Shown: positions 18,599 to 26,777 of the stretch, in pieces
Layout: each line of letters begins with the position of its first letter
Position numbering within the stretch: position 1 is the stretch's first letter
Source: Paractinoplanes rishiriensis
GTDB taxonomy: Bacteria > Actinomycetota > Actinomycetes > Mycobacteriales > Micromonosporaceae
Reading direction: 5' to 3'
DNA: 64,000 nucleotides
NCBI RefSeq assembly: GCF_016862375.1
Contig: NZ_BOMV01000013.1
Location: 155,732 to 219,731 of the forward strand
The notes under the pieces: generated by a model
Seen by the model: the letters and a program-made list of their open reading frames with translations, nothing else
What the model was told of the DNA's origin: nothing
Databases searched by the model: none
Program-made: the position numbers and the translations under genes

Positions 18599-21193
18599 GT
18601 GCCCGAGGGCGACGAGCTGCTGCGGCTCGCGTTGTCCCGGCCGGTCGAAGCCCTCACCACGACCGACCGGCTGATCGCGGACGGCGCCGGTGGCGCGCGC
18701 GGCGCGATGGCACACCGGGCCCGGGCCGTGGTGCTGCGCGACGACGGCCGCTTCGCCGACGCGATCCGCGACCTGCGGGTGGCGCTACGACTGGCGGCGT
18801 CGACCGGCGACCGCGATCTCACCCTCGACGTGCAGGGCACGCTGGGCGTCACGCTGGCCATGTCCGGGCGGACCGCGGCCGGGCTCGCCGTGCTCGACGA
18901 GGTGGTGGCGGCCACCCGCGGGCAGCACGCCGGCCGGGCCCTGATGCGCCGCGGCTACCAGCTGGCCGCGATGGGCCGGCGCGAGGAGGCGCTGGCCGAC
19001 CTCAGCCGGGCCGTCCGGCTGCTGCGCCGGGCCGGCGACGGCATCTGGGAGGCCCGCGCCCGCACCAGCCGGTTCGGCGTGTACGCGACGTTCGGCCAGG
19101 CCGCCCGGGCGCATCGGGACCTGGTGGTGGCCGAGCGGCTGTTCACCGAGGCCGGCCAGGAGCTGGAGTCGGCGACCGCGGTGCACAACCGGGCCGACGT
19201 GGCGGTGCAGGCCGGTGACCTGCCGGCCGCGCTGGCCTGCCTGGACGAGGCGGAGAGCCGGTACACCCGGCTCGGGTCGTTCACCGCTGACCTGGTCTTC
19301 GACCGTTGCACGGTGCTGCTGGTGGCCGGGCTCGCCCGGGAGGCGCTGGCCGCCGCGGACGCCGGCCTGGCCCGGCTGAACGGGCGCACCTCCGACCGGG
19401 CGGAGCTGCTGTTCATCTCGGCCAAGGCGGCGCAGGCGGCGGACCGGCCGGCGGACGCCGCGGTGCGCGCCGCCGAGGCCCGCGACCTGTTCCGCCACCA
19501 GCACCGGTCCTGGTGGGCGGCGCGGGCCGCGTTCGTGCTGGTGCAGTCGCGCTACGACGCCGGTCGCCGGGACGGCCGGCTGCGGGTCGCGGCCGCCCGG
19601 ATCGCCGACCGGCTGGAGGAGCTCGGCGCCGAGGAGGCACCGGCGGCGCACCTGCTCGCCGGCCGGCTGGCCGCGGTGGCCGGGCGTCTCGACGAGGCCG
19701 ACCGCAACCTGGAGCGGGCCGCCCGGTCCCGGCGGCGGGGACCGGCGTACGGGCATGCCGAGGGCTGGCTGGCCCAGGCGCTGCGGGCGGAGGCGCGGGG
19801 CGCGACCGCGGCGGCGCTGAGTGCCTGCCGCCGGGGCCTGCTGGCCGCCGCCCAGCACCAGCAGCGGCTCGGCGCTGTCGAGCTGCGCGCGCACGCCGCG
19901 GTGTACGGCACCGAACTGGCCGCGATCGGGCAGCGGCACGCGGTGCGCCGCAACGACGCGCGGATGCTGCTGGCCTGGAGCGAACGCTGGCGGGCCGGCG
20001 CACTGACCCACGCGTCCCCGCGCCCGCCGGACGACCGCGCACTCGCCGCCGAGCTGGCCGCCTTCCGCGAGGTGATGAGCCGGCTCGACGACGCCCATGC
20101 GGCCGGCGGGCCGGTCACCCAGCTGGAGCAGCAGCGGCGGCGGCTGGAACGAGAGATCCGGGCCCGCACTCTGCGGGTGACGGCCGGCGGCGGCGGTCCG
20201 GCCGGCGCCGCGACCGTGCCCGAGACGCTCGCCGGCCTCGGCGACCGCGTGCTGGTGGAGCTGGTGGCGGTGGACGGCGTGCTGCACGCGGTGACCGCGC
20301 GTCCCCGCCGGGTGCGCCTGCACGTGGTCGGCCCGGTCGAGGCGGCCGTCCGCGAGGTGGAGCTGGCCCGGTTCATGCTGCGCCGGCTGGCCCGCGGCCG
20401 GCCGCCGCCGGGCGCGCGGGACCGGCTGGCGCAGGCCGGCGCCCGCCTGCAGGCCGTCCTGCTCGGCCCGGCGGTCACCGACCTCGGCGAGTATCCGGCG
20501 GTGGTGGTCCCGCCCGGTCCGCTGCACGCCGTCCCGTGGGCCATGCTGCCGGCGCTGGCCGAACGTTCCTGGTGCGTCGCGCCGTCGGCCGCGGTCTGGC
20601 TGCGCACCCGGCAGCGGCCGGTCCGGCGGCGCGGGCGCACGGTGGTCGTGGTGGGTCCCGGGCTGCCCGGCAACCAGACCGAGGCCGCCCGGATCGCGGC
20701 CGGGTACCGCGACGCCACGGTGCTCGGCGCCGGCCGGGCCACCGCCGCCCGGGTGCTGGACGCGATGGACGGCGCGGCGACCGCGCACATCGCGGCGCAC
20801 GGGGTGTTCCAGGCGGAGAACCCGCTGTTCTCGTCGCTGCGGCTGGACGACGGGCCGCTCACCGTGCACGACCTGGGCCGGCTCCGGCGGGCGCCGGACC
20901 GGATGATCCTGTCCAGTTGCGAGTCCGGGGTGGCCGCGCCGGTCGCCGGCGACGAGCTGCTCGGCATGATCAGCGTGCTGGTGCCGCTGGGCACGAGCAG
21001 CCTGATCGCCAGCGTGGTGCCGGTCAACGACGCGGCGGCCGCGCCGCTGATGGCCGAGGTCCACGACGCGCTGCGCGCGGGCGCGTCGTTCGGATCGGCG
21101 CTGGCGTCGGCGCGGCGGACCGCCTGCGCGGCCGAGCAGGGCGAACCGGTCGCGGCCGCCACCGCGCTCGCCTTCGTCGCGCTCGGCCGGTGA
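18599..21193 (+). CDS. TPR-CHAT domain protein (caspase-like protease)
   Basis: A protein of 864 residues. About residues 1-480 are helical TPR-like repeats (ALMRRGYQLAAMGRREEAL, VHNRADVAVQAGDLPAAL), then a coiled segment, then a C-terminal CHAT domain. The presumed catalytic dyad is His734 (HIAAHGVF) and Cys774 (ILSSCESG), followed by the typical GDELLGM and GTSSLIASVVPVND segments. CHAT proteases of this clan (as in Craspase and HetF) cleave a partner protein after a sensor arm is triggered. Here the divergent subtilase, the convergent ECF sigma factor and its small partners are the obvious candidate partners. No membrane segment is visible. Confidence 0.9.
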   Translation: MPEGDELLRLALSRPVEALTTTDRLIADGAGGARGAMAHRARAVVLRDDGRFADAIRDLRVALRLAASTGDRDLTLDVQGTLGVTLAMSGRTAAGLAVLDEVVAATRGQHAGRALMRRGYQLAAMGRREEALADLSRAVRLLRRAGDGIWEARARTSRFGVYATFGQAARAHRDLVVAERLFTEAGQELESATAVHNRADVAVQAGDLPAALACLDEAESRYTRLGSFTADLVFDRCTVLLVAGLAREALAAADAGLARLNGRTSDRAELLFISAKAAQAADRPADAAVRAAEARDLFRHQHRSWWAARAAFVLVQSRYDAGRRDGRLRVAAARIADRLEELGAEEAPAAHLLAGRLAAVAGRLDEADRNLERAARSRRRGPAYGHAEGWLAQALRAEARGATAAALSACRRGLLAAAQHQQRLGAVELRAHAAVYGTELAAIGQRHAVRRNDARMLLAWSERWRAGALTHASPRPPDDRALAAELAAFREVMSRLDDAHAAGGPVTQLEQQRRRLEREIRARTLRVTAGGGGPAGAATVPETLAGLGDRVLVELVAVDGVLHAVTARPRRVRLHVVGPVEAAVREVELARFMLRRLARGRPPPGARDRLAQAGARLQAVLLGPAVTDLGEYPAVVVPPGPLHAVPWAMLPALAERSWCVAPSAAVWLRTRQRPVRRRGRTVVVVGPGLPGNQTEAARIAAGYRDATVLGAGRATAARVLDAMDGAATAHIAAHGVFQAENPLFSSLRLDDGPLTVHDLGRLRRAPDRMILSSCESGVAAPVAGDELLGMISVLVPLGTSSLIASVVPVNDAAAAPLMAEVHDALRAGASFGSALASARRTACAAEQGEPVAAATALAFVALGR

Positions 21194-21210
21194 GGCCGGT
21201 TGCCGGCCGG

Positions 21211-21681
21211 TCATATCGTCACCCGCGCGGTGGTCACCGGCGCGCCGTCGGACGAGGTACAGCGCAGCCGGACCGGACCGTGCGGGACGTCCCGGACCAG
21301 GAACCGGCCGAGTTCGTCGACGTCGAGCAGCCGGCGCCCGCCGGCCGAGTCCAGCCAGCACTCGCCGTCCGCGGTGCCGGTGAACTGGCCGATCAGCCGC
21401 AGCCCGGCCGGTTCCTCCTCGACCTCGATGTCGATCTGCACCCCGCCGCCGGAGAACGACAGCAGCCAGCGTCCCTGCGCCTCATCCGGCCCGGAGCGCA
21501 CCACGGCGAAGCCGGAATCGACCGCGGACCGGGAGTCCCCGATCAGGACGGCGATCTCACCGTCCAGGTTGCGGGTCAGGTAGGCCGCGCGGGCCGCGGC
21601 GTACACCGCGGAGGTCGGCCCGTCGATCTCGGCGGCGATCCGCCGCAGGGCGGTGAGCAGCGGCTCGTCCACGGCCCTCAC
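21211..21681 (-). CDS. Small protein coupled to the ECF sigma factor (possible anti-sigma or partner)
   Basis: A 156-residue protein starting at GTG 21681, which overlaps the sigma gene's stop (GTGA). The N-terminal third is helical (LLTALRRIAAEIDGPTSAVY, AARAAYLTRN); the rest is predicted beta-rich, ending with a pattern (GRRLLDVDELGRFLVRDVPH, VRLRC) that resembles carboxypeptidase-regulatory-like or Ig-like domains. No membrane helix or ZAS zinc motif (HxxxCxxC) is present, so it is not a classical anti-sigma factor. Its coupling to the sigma gene and neighbourhood with CHAT and S8 proteases make it a candidate sigma regulator or protease substrate. Confidence 0.75.
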   Translation of the reverse strand: MRAVDEPLLTALRRIAAEIDGPTSAVYAAARAAYLTRNLDGEIAVLIGDSRSAVDSGFAVVRSGPDEAQGRWLLSFSGGGVQIDIEVEEEPAGLRLIGQFTGTADGECWLDSAGGRRLLDVDELGRFLVRDVPHGPVRLRCTSSDGAPVTTARVTI

Positions 21682-22253
21682 CCCCTGCGCAGGTCGGTCG
21701 GGCGGTGCTCGGGCGCCGCCGGCTGGTCGTCGAAGATCCCCCCGTCGAGCAGGCCGCGCAGGCACTTCAGGCAGCGCTGCCGGGTCGGGCCGATGCTGCC
21801 GACCGGGATGTCCAGGGCGGCCGCGGCCTCGGCGTAGCTGGGCGGCGGGTCGGCCATCAGCACCCGGAGCAGCCGCTGGCACGATGGCTTGAGCCCGCCG
21901 AACGCGCGCCACAGGGCGGCGTCCCGCTCGTCGCGCAGTACCGCGTCGTCGAGCGGGTCGGTCGCCGCGGCGGCGCCGTCCCAGCCGTCCCGGCCGTCGG
22001 GTTCGCCCACCCGCAGCCGGCCGGCCCGGCGGTGGATCTCGATGCACTCGCGGCGCAGCACCGCGGCGAGCCAGCTGCCGATCCGCTCCGGCTCGCGCAC
22101 CTGGTCGAGGTGTTCGACCAGACGCAGCCAGGTGGTCTGCACGGCGTCCTCGGCGTCGGAGTCGCTCATCCGCATGCTGCGGGCGATCGACCAGAGCAGG
22201 TTGGTGTACCGGTCGGTCAGCGCCTCCCAGGCGGCCGCGTCGACCACTTCCAT
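21678..22253 (-). CDS. ECF-type sigma-70 family RNA polymerase sigma factor
   Basis: A 191-residue protein with region 2 (LTDRYTNLLWSIARSMRMSD, DAEDAVQTTWLRLVEHLDQV, RIGSWLAAVLRRECI) and region 4 (LKPSCQRLLRVLMADPPPSY, AEAAAALDIPVGSIGPTRQR, CLKCLR). It lacks an adjacent membrane anti-sigma gene; instead a 156-aa soluble protein is coupled downstream. It lies convergent to the CHAT gene. This suggests a transcription output for the CHAT/S8 module, in the way that type III-E CHAT systems control an ECF sigma factor through Csx30, but that analogy is inference. Confidence 0.9.
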   Translation of the reverse strand: MEVVDAAAWEALTDRYTNLLWSIARSMRMSDSDAEDAVQTTWLRLVEHLDQVREPERIGSWLAAVLRRECIEIHRRAGRLRVGEPDGRDGWDGAAAATDPLDDAVLRDERDAALWRAFGGLKPSCQRLLRVLMADPPPSYAEAAAALDIPVGSIGPTRQRCLKCLRGLLDGGIFDDQPAAPEHRPTDLRRG

Positions 22254-22328
22254 CGGGATGCCCCCTCACGCGGATCGGGACAGTGCGGCGAAGTGGTGCG
22301 GGCCATGCGACCCGCACCACCGGTTTCG

Positions 22329-22727
22329 TCAGGCGTCGACCACCACGAACAGCCCGCTCTGCGCGGACGAGAAGTCGGTGTGGATTCCGGCCTCGGCCTT
22401 GTAGGACGCGGTGACCTGGAGCACGTCGCCCACGTCGGCCACCCAGCCCGGCTTGATGTCGACCCGGAGGGTGTCGTTGCGCTTCTTGTCCTCCGGCTTG
22501 ATGGTGCGCGGCAGCTTCTCGGTCACGAGGATCGAGGACTTGCTCACGTTGGCGACCGACACGTAGAGCAGGTCGGCGTCGGCGAACTGCATGAGGTTCC
22601 GCCCGATCTCCACCTTGGCCACGACGTCGAACGCCGCACCCTTCGGTACCGACTCGGCGAAGTCCTCGGTGTTGTCGTCCGCCGGAAACAGATCGTTGAT
22701 CGCGGCGTCCCAGCTGTTGTTCGGCAT
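22329..22727 (-). CDS. Conserved-looking 132-aa soluble protein of the CHAT/sigma cluster
   Basis: Starts MPNNSWDAAINDLFPADDN at ATG 22727; an AAGG lies about 12 nt upstream. The protein is acidic at the N-terminus, then predicted all-beta (VAKVEIGRNLMQFADADLLYV, SSILVTEKLPRTIK, LRVDIKPGWVADVGDVLQVT). It has no signal peptide or cysteines, and it is richer in Lys/Asn/Asp than its neighbours. No family is recognised. It is the first gene of the leftward sigma set (75 bp before the sigma ATG) and could be a CHAT or S8 substrate or a target-recognition component. Confidence 0.72.
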   Translation of the reverse strand: MPNNSWDAAINDLFPADDNTEDFAESVPKGAAFDVVAKVEIGRNLMQFADADLLYVSVANVSKSSILVTEKLPRTIKPEDKKRNDTLRVDIKPGWVADVGDVLQVTASYKAEAGIHTDFSSAQSGLFVVVDA

Positions 22728-22862
22728 GTGATGGACCCTTCGTCCGTGGTCTGGAATTGCAGAGGCGGCGCCCACCTGCCAGACAAGACGGAGCGGTGTC
22801 CGGGTCAAATACCTTTGCGGTGCGCTGAATTCCGACAGTCTCGCCAGCGCGGCCGGTCCCGG

Positions 22863-23333
22863 CTATCGGATCAAGGACGCGCGAAGGATGCCGATCGCCT
22901 TGGGCCCCACGCCGTGCAGGGCCAGCAGTTCGGCGTCGGTGTATCCGGCCACCTGCGCCAGCGTGGTGATGCCGGCCGCCGCCAAAGCCCGGGTGGCCGG
23001 CTGTCCGATCGCCTTCGGCAGGTCGGCGGCCGCTGCTGGCGGCTCGGTGAGCTCTCGGGGCGCGCAGGACCGCCAGGCCAGCCAGACCCAGTGGTTGAGC
23101 TGCTGCCCGTCCAGGTCGGCGAGCCCGATCCGCACCGTCCCGCGCGCCCCTCGGCGGCCGGCCGGGTGCGCCGCCAGGAAGTCTTCCGCGTCCGCCGCCG
23201 GCAGGTGCAGGGTCACCTCGTTGCCCCCGCCGAGAGCGGCGAACCGCTTGTCGCGTACGGCAAAAATGTTGTCCTGCTGATGGGTCTCCGCGAGCGAGCG
23301 GGCAAACTTGCGCAGCTGGGCGGGCGTCGTCAT
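22863..23333 (-). CDS. MmcQ/YjbR-like protein with a C-terminal helix-hairpin-helix
   Basis: A 156-residue protein from ATG 23333. The first ~100 residues match the YjbR double-wing DNA-binding-like fold (LAETHQQDNIFAVRDKRFAAL, LHLPAADAEDFL, WVWLAW). The last ~50 residues are a helix-hairpin-helix of the pathogenicity-island helicase/DNA pol type (AIGQPATRALAAAGITTLAQ, LLALHGVGPKAIGILRASL). The role is unknown but DNA binding is plausible. It is divergent from a VOC-family gene with only 36 bp between starts. Confidence 0.8.
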   Translation of the reverse strand: MTTPAQLRKFARSLAETHQQDNIFAVRDKRFAALGGGNEVTLHLPAADAEDFLAAHPAGRRGARGTVRIGLADLDGQQLNHWVWLAWRSCAPRELTEPPAAAADLPKAIGQPATRALAAAGITTLAQVAGYTDAELLALHGVGPKAIGILRASLIR

Positions 23334-23356
23334 GCGCCCACCTTCGCACGCTGCGA

Positions 23357-23362
23357 TAACGT
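23357..23362 (+). promoter_or_regulatory. -10 element of a VOC gene (leaderless)
   Basis: TAACGT lies 7 nt before ATG 23370, in the 36-bp divergent gap. No ribosome-binding site precedes the ATG, consistent with leaderless initiation. Confidence 0.4.
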
Positions 23363-23369
23363 GTCGGCC

Positions 23370-23753
23370 ATGGCCATGCACTGGACGCTGGGCTGCGACG
23401 CCGCCGACCCGCACCGGCTCGCCGACTTCTGGTCCCGGGCGCTGGGTTACCTTCCCGAACCCGGCTACGACGAGCCCGACGGCGCCTCGATCATCGATCC
23501 GGACGGCCGGGGCCCTGCGATCGGCTTCCTGCGTGTGCCGGAGGGCAAGACCGCCAAGAACCGCCTGCACATCGACATCCGGGTGGCCGGCGAGCCGCCG
23601 TGGGACCTGCCCGAGCGCGGGCGCCTGATCCGCGCCAAGGTGGGCGACCTGGTCGCGCTGGGTGCCACCGAGGTCCGGGAGCAGTGGTACGGCACCGAGT
23701 TCGGTCACGTCCAGATGGCCGACCCGGAGGGCAACGAGTTCTGCGTCGCATAA
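23370..23753 (+). CDS. VOC/glyoxalase-like family protein
   Basis: A 127-residue protein (MAMHWTLGCDAADPHRLADF) of the glyoxalase-like type common in actinobacteria: a first beta-alpha-beta unit with the motif FWSRALGY, the strand LHIDIRV, and a final DPEGNEFCV that supplies the usual C-terminal metal or ligand residue (Glu). Most members have unknown substrates. It appears to be monocistronic or followed by the NTF2-like gene, which has its own promoter. Confidence 0.85.
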   Translation: MAMHWTLGCDAADPHRLADFWSRALGYLPEPGYDEPDGASIIDPDGRGPAIGFLRVPEGKTAKNRLHIDIRVAGEPPWDLPERGRLIRAKVGDLVALGATEVREQWYGTEFGHVQMADPEGNEFCVA

Positions 23754-23756
23754 ACG

Positions 23757-23775
23757 TATGCGATTCGCATATAAT
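23757..23775 (+). promoter_or_regulatory. MarR-type operator overlapping a consensus -10
   Basis: A perfect inverted repeat TATGCGA-T-TCGCATA (23757-23771) overlaps a consensus TATAAT (23770-23775). GTG 23782 follows 6 nt later, giving a leaderless transcript. The MarR protein encoded by the second gene of this unit is the natural ligand of this operator. Confidence 0.75.
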
Positions 23776-23781
23776 CCTGCG

Positions 23782-24162
23782 GTGGACATCCGAGCACTGG
23801 TCGACCGCTGGCACGAGGCGGTCAACACCCACAACCTTTCGGCCGTACGCGAGACAGCCAGCGACCCGGTCGTGGTGAGCGGCCCGCAGGGCGCCGCCCG
23901 CATCACGCCCGGCGAGTTCGCGGACTGGGTGACGCGCTCCGGCATCGAACTGCGCCCGGCGTCGCACCACCCGATCACCGACCGCGTCATGGTCGTCGAA
24001 CAGGCCGCCCGCTGGCCCGGCAGCGACGACTGGGCCACCGTCGCCACCGTCTTCCGCACCACCGGCGCCCGGGTCTCGGCGGCCCTGCGCTTCCCCGACC
24101 TGGAGGCCGCGCTGGATTTCGCCCACCTCTACACGGCGCTGGCCGCCACCGAGGGCTCGTGA
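23782..24162 (+). CDS. NTF2-like (SnoaL-type) protein
   Basis: 126 residues starting at GTG 23782 (VDIRALVDRWHEAVNTHNLS), chosen because a consensus TATAAT ends 6 nt upstream. The N-terminal helix plus AVRETASDPVVVSGPQGAAR matches the NTF2-like cone fold. The residues lining the pocket do not identify a substrate. It overlaps the MarR gene by 4 nt (GTGA), so the pair is a small autoregulated operon; the protein may bind or transform the ligand sensed by MarR. Confidence 0.75.
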   Translation: MDIRALVDRWHEAVNTHNLSAVRETASDPVVVSGPQGAARITPGEFADWVTRSGIELRPASHHPITDRVMVVEQAARWPGSDDWATVATVFRTTGARVSAALRFPDLEAALDFAHLYTALAATEGS

Positions 24163-24569
24163 CCGAGCCGGGCCCCGGCGAGGCCGTCTTCCAGTTCGTC
24201 CGGCACTGGGCCCGCCGCACGAACGCCCCCGCCGACGTCCTGGTGGTAGAGGCCGTCCACGCCCTGAGCGCCCGCGACGAGGTGACCGTCAACGACGTGG
24301 CCACCGAACTGGGCGTCGACCAGTCCGGTGCGTCGCGGATGGTCACCCGGGCCGTCGACCAGGGCTATCTGGCCACCCACCCGTCCCCGGCCGACGCCCG
24401 CCGCCGCACCGTCACGGTGACCGGCGCCGGATCGGACCTGCTGGCGGCCGCCCACCGGTGGCAGGAGGAGGTCTTCGCCACCATGACCGACTCGTGGACC
24501 GCGGCCGAACGCGCCGCCTTCCACCGGGCGACGCTGCACCTGCTGACCCGCTCCCGCTCGCTCGGCTAG
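24159..24569 (+). CDS. MarR family transcriptional regulator
   Basis: A 136-residue winged-helix protein: recognition region VTVNDVATELGVDQSGASRM, VTRAVDQGYL, wing SPADARRRTVTVTGAG, and flanking dimerisation helices. GTG 24159 overlaps the NTF2-like gene's stop. It probably binds the inverted repeat at 23757-23771 and represses its own operon. Confidence 0.9.
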   Translation: MTEPGPGEAVFQFVRHWARRTNAPADVLVVEAVHALSARDEVTVNDVATELGVDQSGASRMVTRAVDQGYLATHPSPADARRRTVTVTGAGSDLLAAAHRWQEEVFATMTDSWTAAERAAFHRATLHLLTRSRSLG

Positions 24570-24591
24570 CGGACGGCCTCGGCCACGTCCC

Positions 24592-25000
24592 GATCTTGGT
24601 GCGCACACCTGCTGTGGGCGCCGGCCGGCCCGCTGGCTGCGGTTGCGACCTTCGACGGCTGGCGGCGCCGGTGCAGCCGGACGACCGCGGGAACGGCGGT
24701 CGCCACCACGATGACCAGGGCCACGAGCTGGCCGGGGAGCAGGGGCCCAGGCACCCGCCCCGGTACCGGCACGGTCCAGGGCGACGAACAGGAGGCCGAA
24801 GCCGAGCCCGGCGCCGGCTCCGTAGGCGACATCGGTCGTGCGGAAGCCGTCGGCCGGCCCGGACCACGACGCCAGCGCCACGGCGGGCAGGGCCAGGACG
24901 ATTCCGGCCCCGCCCCACGCCCATTCGTGACTCGTCGGCGTTCCGCCCAGCGCCAAGGCCCCAGCCAGCGCCCCCAGGACGCCGCCTGCACCGCGACGGG
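24592..25000 (-). pseudogene. Decayed EamA/DMT-type transporter fragment
   Basis: Two different reverse frames encode membrane segments typical of a DMT permease. The first, about 25000-24750, reads VLGALAGALALGG, AGIVLALPAVALASW and YGAGAGLGFGLLFVALDRAG. The second, about 24750-24650, continues with PLLPGQLVALVIVVATAVPA. The switch of frame lies near a C/G-rich run at 24740-24755. Only a few helices remain, so the gene is a remnant with both ends missing. Confidence 0.6.
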
Positions 25001-25029
25001 CATCAGCGCCGGCATCGCTGGGCGGCACC

Positions 25030-25780
25030 CACGGGGCCGGCCGGTGCGGGCATTCGTCCTTCGACGGGCCGACCTCAACCTCGGCCAGGCCCAGTCCCGG
25101 TTCGCGGTCGTAGCGCAGGTCACCGGCCACCCAGCCGTCGGCTGTGGGCGCGGCCCACGGGGCCCGGGCGAACTGGAGCAGGGCCTCGACCGCGCAGTAT
25201 TCGCCGGCGAGGGTGTCGAGGAGGGCTACGTCGACGGCCAGTTCGCCGCTCCAGGCGACCTCGTCGGTGGACTCCTGGGCGACGGGCACCAGCCGGGCAC
25301 CAGCGAGTGGAACGCTCGGCGTACGACAAATTGGTTGGGGGTTTTCTGGACCGCGAGAACCTCCCGGCAGACCGGGTTGGCCGGCATCGGGGTCAGCACC
25401 ACGTCGAGTGTGCGGGCGTCCGGGAAGCGGTCCGCCAGCATCGCCTCGAAGCGGCTCTCGGCGGTCCGGGAGGTGATCACGAACGTCGCGGTGAGCGCCA
25501 GCCAGGCGACGATGCCGCTGGTGAGGGCCGCCCGCGCGGAGGCGAAGCGGCTGACCGCGGCCAGGCCGAGGGTGAGCACGGTCAGCAGCGCGGCGAACGA
25601 CGGCGGCACGAAGCCGCTGAACCACGCCAGGCCCAGGCCGGCCGCGAGCACCAGCCCGATCAGTCGAGCCCAATGTGCAGCAGCGGCGCCAGGATCGACA
25701 GTCCGGCCAGGAAGCCGAGGTCGGCCCGCCAGGTTCGGGGGAGGCCGACCACGGCGGCGCGCCGGCCGGCCCGCGGCGTA
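25030..25780 (-). pseudogene. Decayed membrane-bound metal-dependent hydrolase (YbcI/DUF457-like)
   Basis: Three collinear fragments in different reverse frames can be joined. (1) About 25780-25660: TWRADLGFLAGLSILAPLLH ending at TGA right after HIGLD, where the family would continue with its NNYGVHPFWPF-type motif, now missing. (2) About 25660-25320: RLIGLVLAAGLGLAWFSGF to PNQFVVRRA. (3) About 25310-25030: ARLVPVAQESTDEVAWSGEL to GLGLAEVEVGP. The N-terminus, an internal piece and reading frame have all been lost, so it is a pseudogene. It was recognised from the family's overall layout by eye, so the family name is tentative. Confidence 0.6.
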
Positions 25781-25822
25781 GGCGGGGGCGGCCGCCATGG
25801 CGGTGCTCGCGGTACCCGCCCC

Positions 25823-26758
25823 CTAGCTCGCGTACAGGGCGGTCAGCTCCGCGCCGATGCGGGCCAGCTCCGCGCGTACCTCTGCCGGATTTTGAACCTG
25901 CACGCCGGCACCCCAGCCGGACAGGGTGCGCGCTATGTCGCGTGGGGTCGGCGCGCCCACCCGGACCTGCGCGCGGCCGTCGTCGAGGACCGTCAGCACG
26001 TGGCAGTGCCGGCCGAAGTGGTCGCGCAGCACCCAGGCGAAGCGTTCCTCGATCAGCAGCGTGGCCCAGGTGCGGGAGCGCTTGTCCTCGACCTCGCCGA
26101 CCACCTCGTCCCACGCCTCGCCGAGACGGAAGCCGGCCGGGCGGGTGAAGGTCTCGCCGGTCGGCGCAACGTCGGTCATCCGGTCGGCGCGGAACGTGCG
26201 GCGGCCCCGGGGCGTGCCGGCAATCAGGTACCAGACGTCGTTCTTGTCCACCACGCCCCACGGGTCGGCCGTCCGGGAGGCATCCCGGTAGGTGAATCCG
26301 ATCCGGCGCCGGTGCACAACGGCGTCGCGCAGCACCTCGACCACCGCGGGTGGCCGGGGACGGTCGCGCTCGCCCCAGCTCGCCGGGTCGACCAGGGTGG
26401 CGGCGGCCGCGGCCGCCGCGTCGGTGCGGAACGTCGCGGGCAGCGCGCGCAGCAGCTTGCTCAGCGCCGTCCGGGCTGACTCCGAACCACCCGCCGCGGC
26501 CGGGCCGAGCAGCACGAACAACGCCTGCGCCTCGCCGGCCGACAGGCCGCTCAGGTCGGTGCGCGCACCGCCCACCAGGGACCAGCCGCCGTGCCGGCCG
26601 GGCTGCGGATAGACCGGGATGCCGGCCGTCGAGAGGGCCAGCAGGTCTCGCCGGGCGGTCGCCACCGAGACCTCCAGTTCGGCGGCCACCTCGGCGGCGG
26701 TGACCCGGCCGCGGGCCTGCATCAGCAGCAGGACGGCGACGAGACGATCGGCACGCAT
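25823..26758 (-). CDS. WYL-domain transcriptional regulator (YafY family)
   Basis: A 311-residue protein with an N-terminal DeoR-like winged helix (RLVAVLLLMQARGRVTAAEV, ELEVSVATARRDLLALSTAG), a central WYL ligand-binding domain (VDKNDVWYLIAGTPRGRRTF, RADRMTDV) and a C-terminal WCX domain (VLTVLDDGRAQVRVGAPTPR). It is divergent from a VOC gene and an inverted repeat lies between them, so it is expected to regulate that gene and itself. Confidence 0.9.
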   Translation of the reverse strand: MRADRLVAVLLLMQARGRVTAAEVAAELEVSVATARRDLLALSTAGIPVYPQPGRHGGWSLVGGARTDLSGLSAGEAQALFVLLGPAAAGGSESARTALSKLLRALPATFRTDAAAAAAATLVDPASWGERDRPRPPAVVEVLRDAVVHRRRIGFTYRDASRTADPWGVVDKNDVWYLIAGTPRGRRTFRADRMTDVAPTGETFTRPAGFRLGEAWDEVVGEVEDKRSRTWATLLIEERFAWVLRDHFGRHCHVLTVLDDGRAQVRVGAPTPRDIARTLSGWGAGVQVQNPAEVRAELARIGAELTALYAS

Positions 26759-26777
26759 GCCGGCAAGGTTCGCAGAA

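Noticed and set aside
21211..21681. Zinc-type (ZAS) anti-sigma factor
   Set aside because: It lacks the HxxxCxxC motif and any membrane helix.
24588..24600. Third copy of the dispersed GATCTTGG repeat
   Set aside because: Only the core CGATCTTGG matches; the second arm is missing.
25660..25662. TGA after GLD as a selenocysteine codon
   Set aside because: No SECIS-like hairpin was evident and the sequence after the TGA continues in another frame with motifs missing, so decay is the better explanation.
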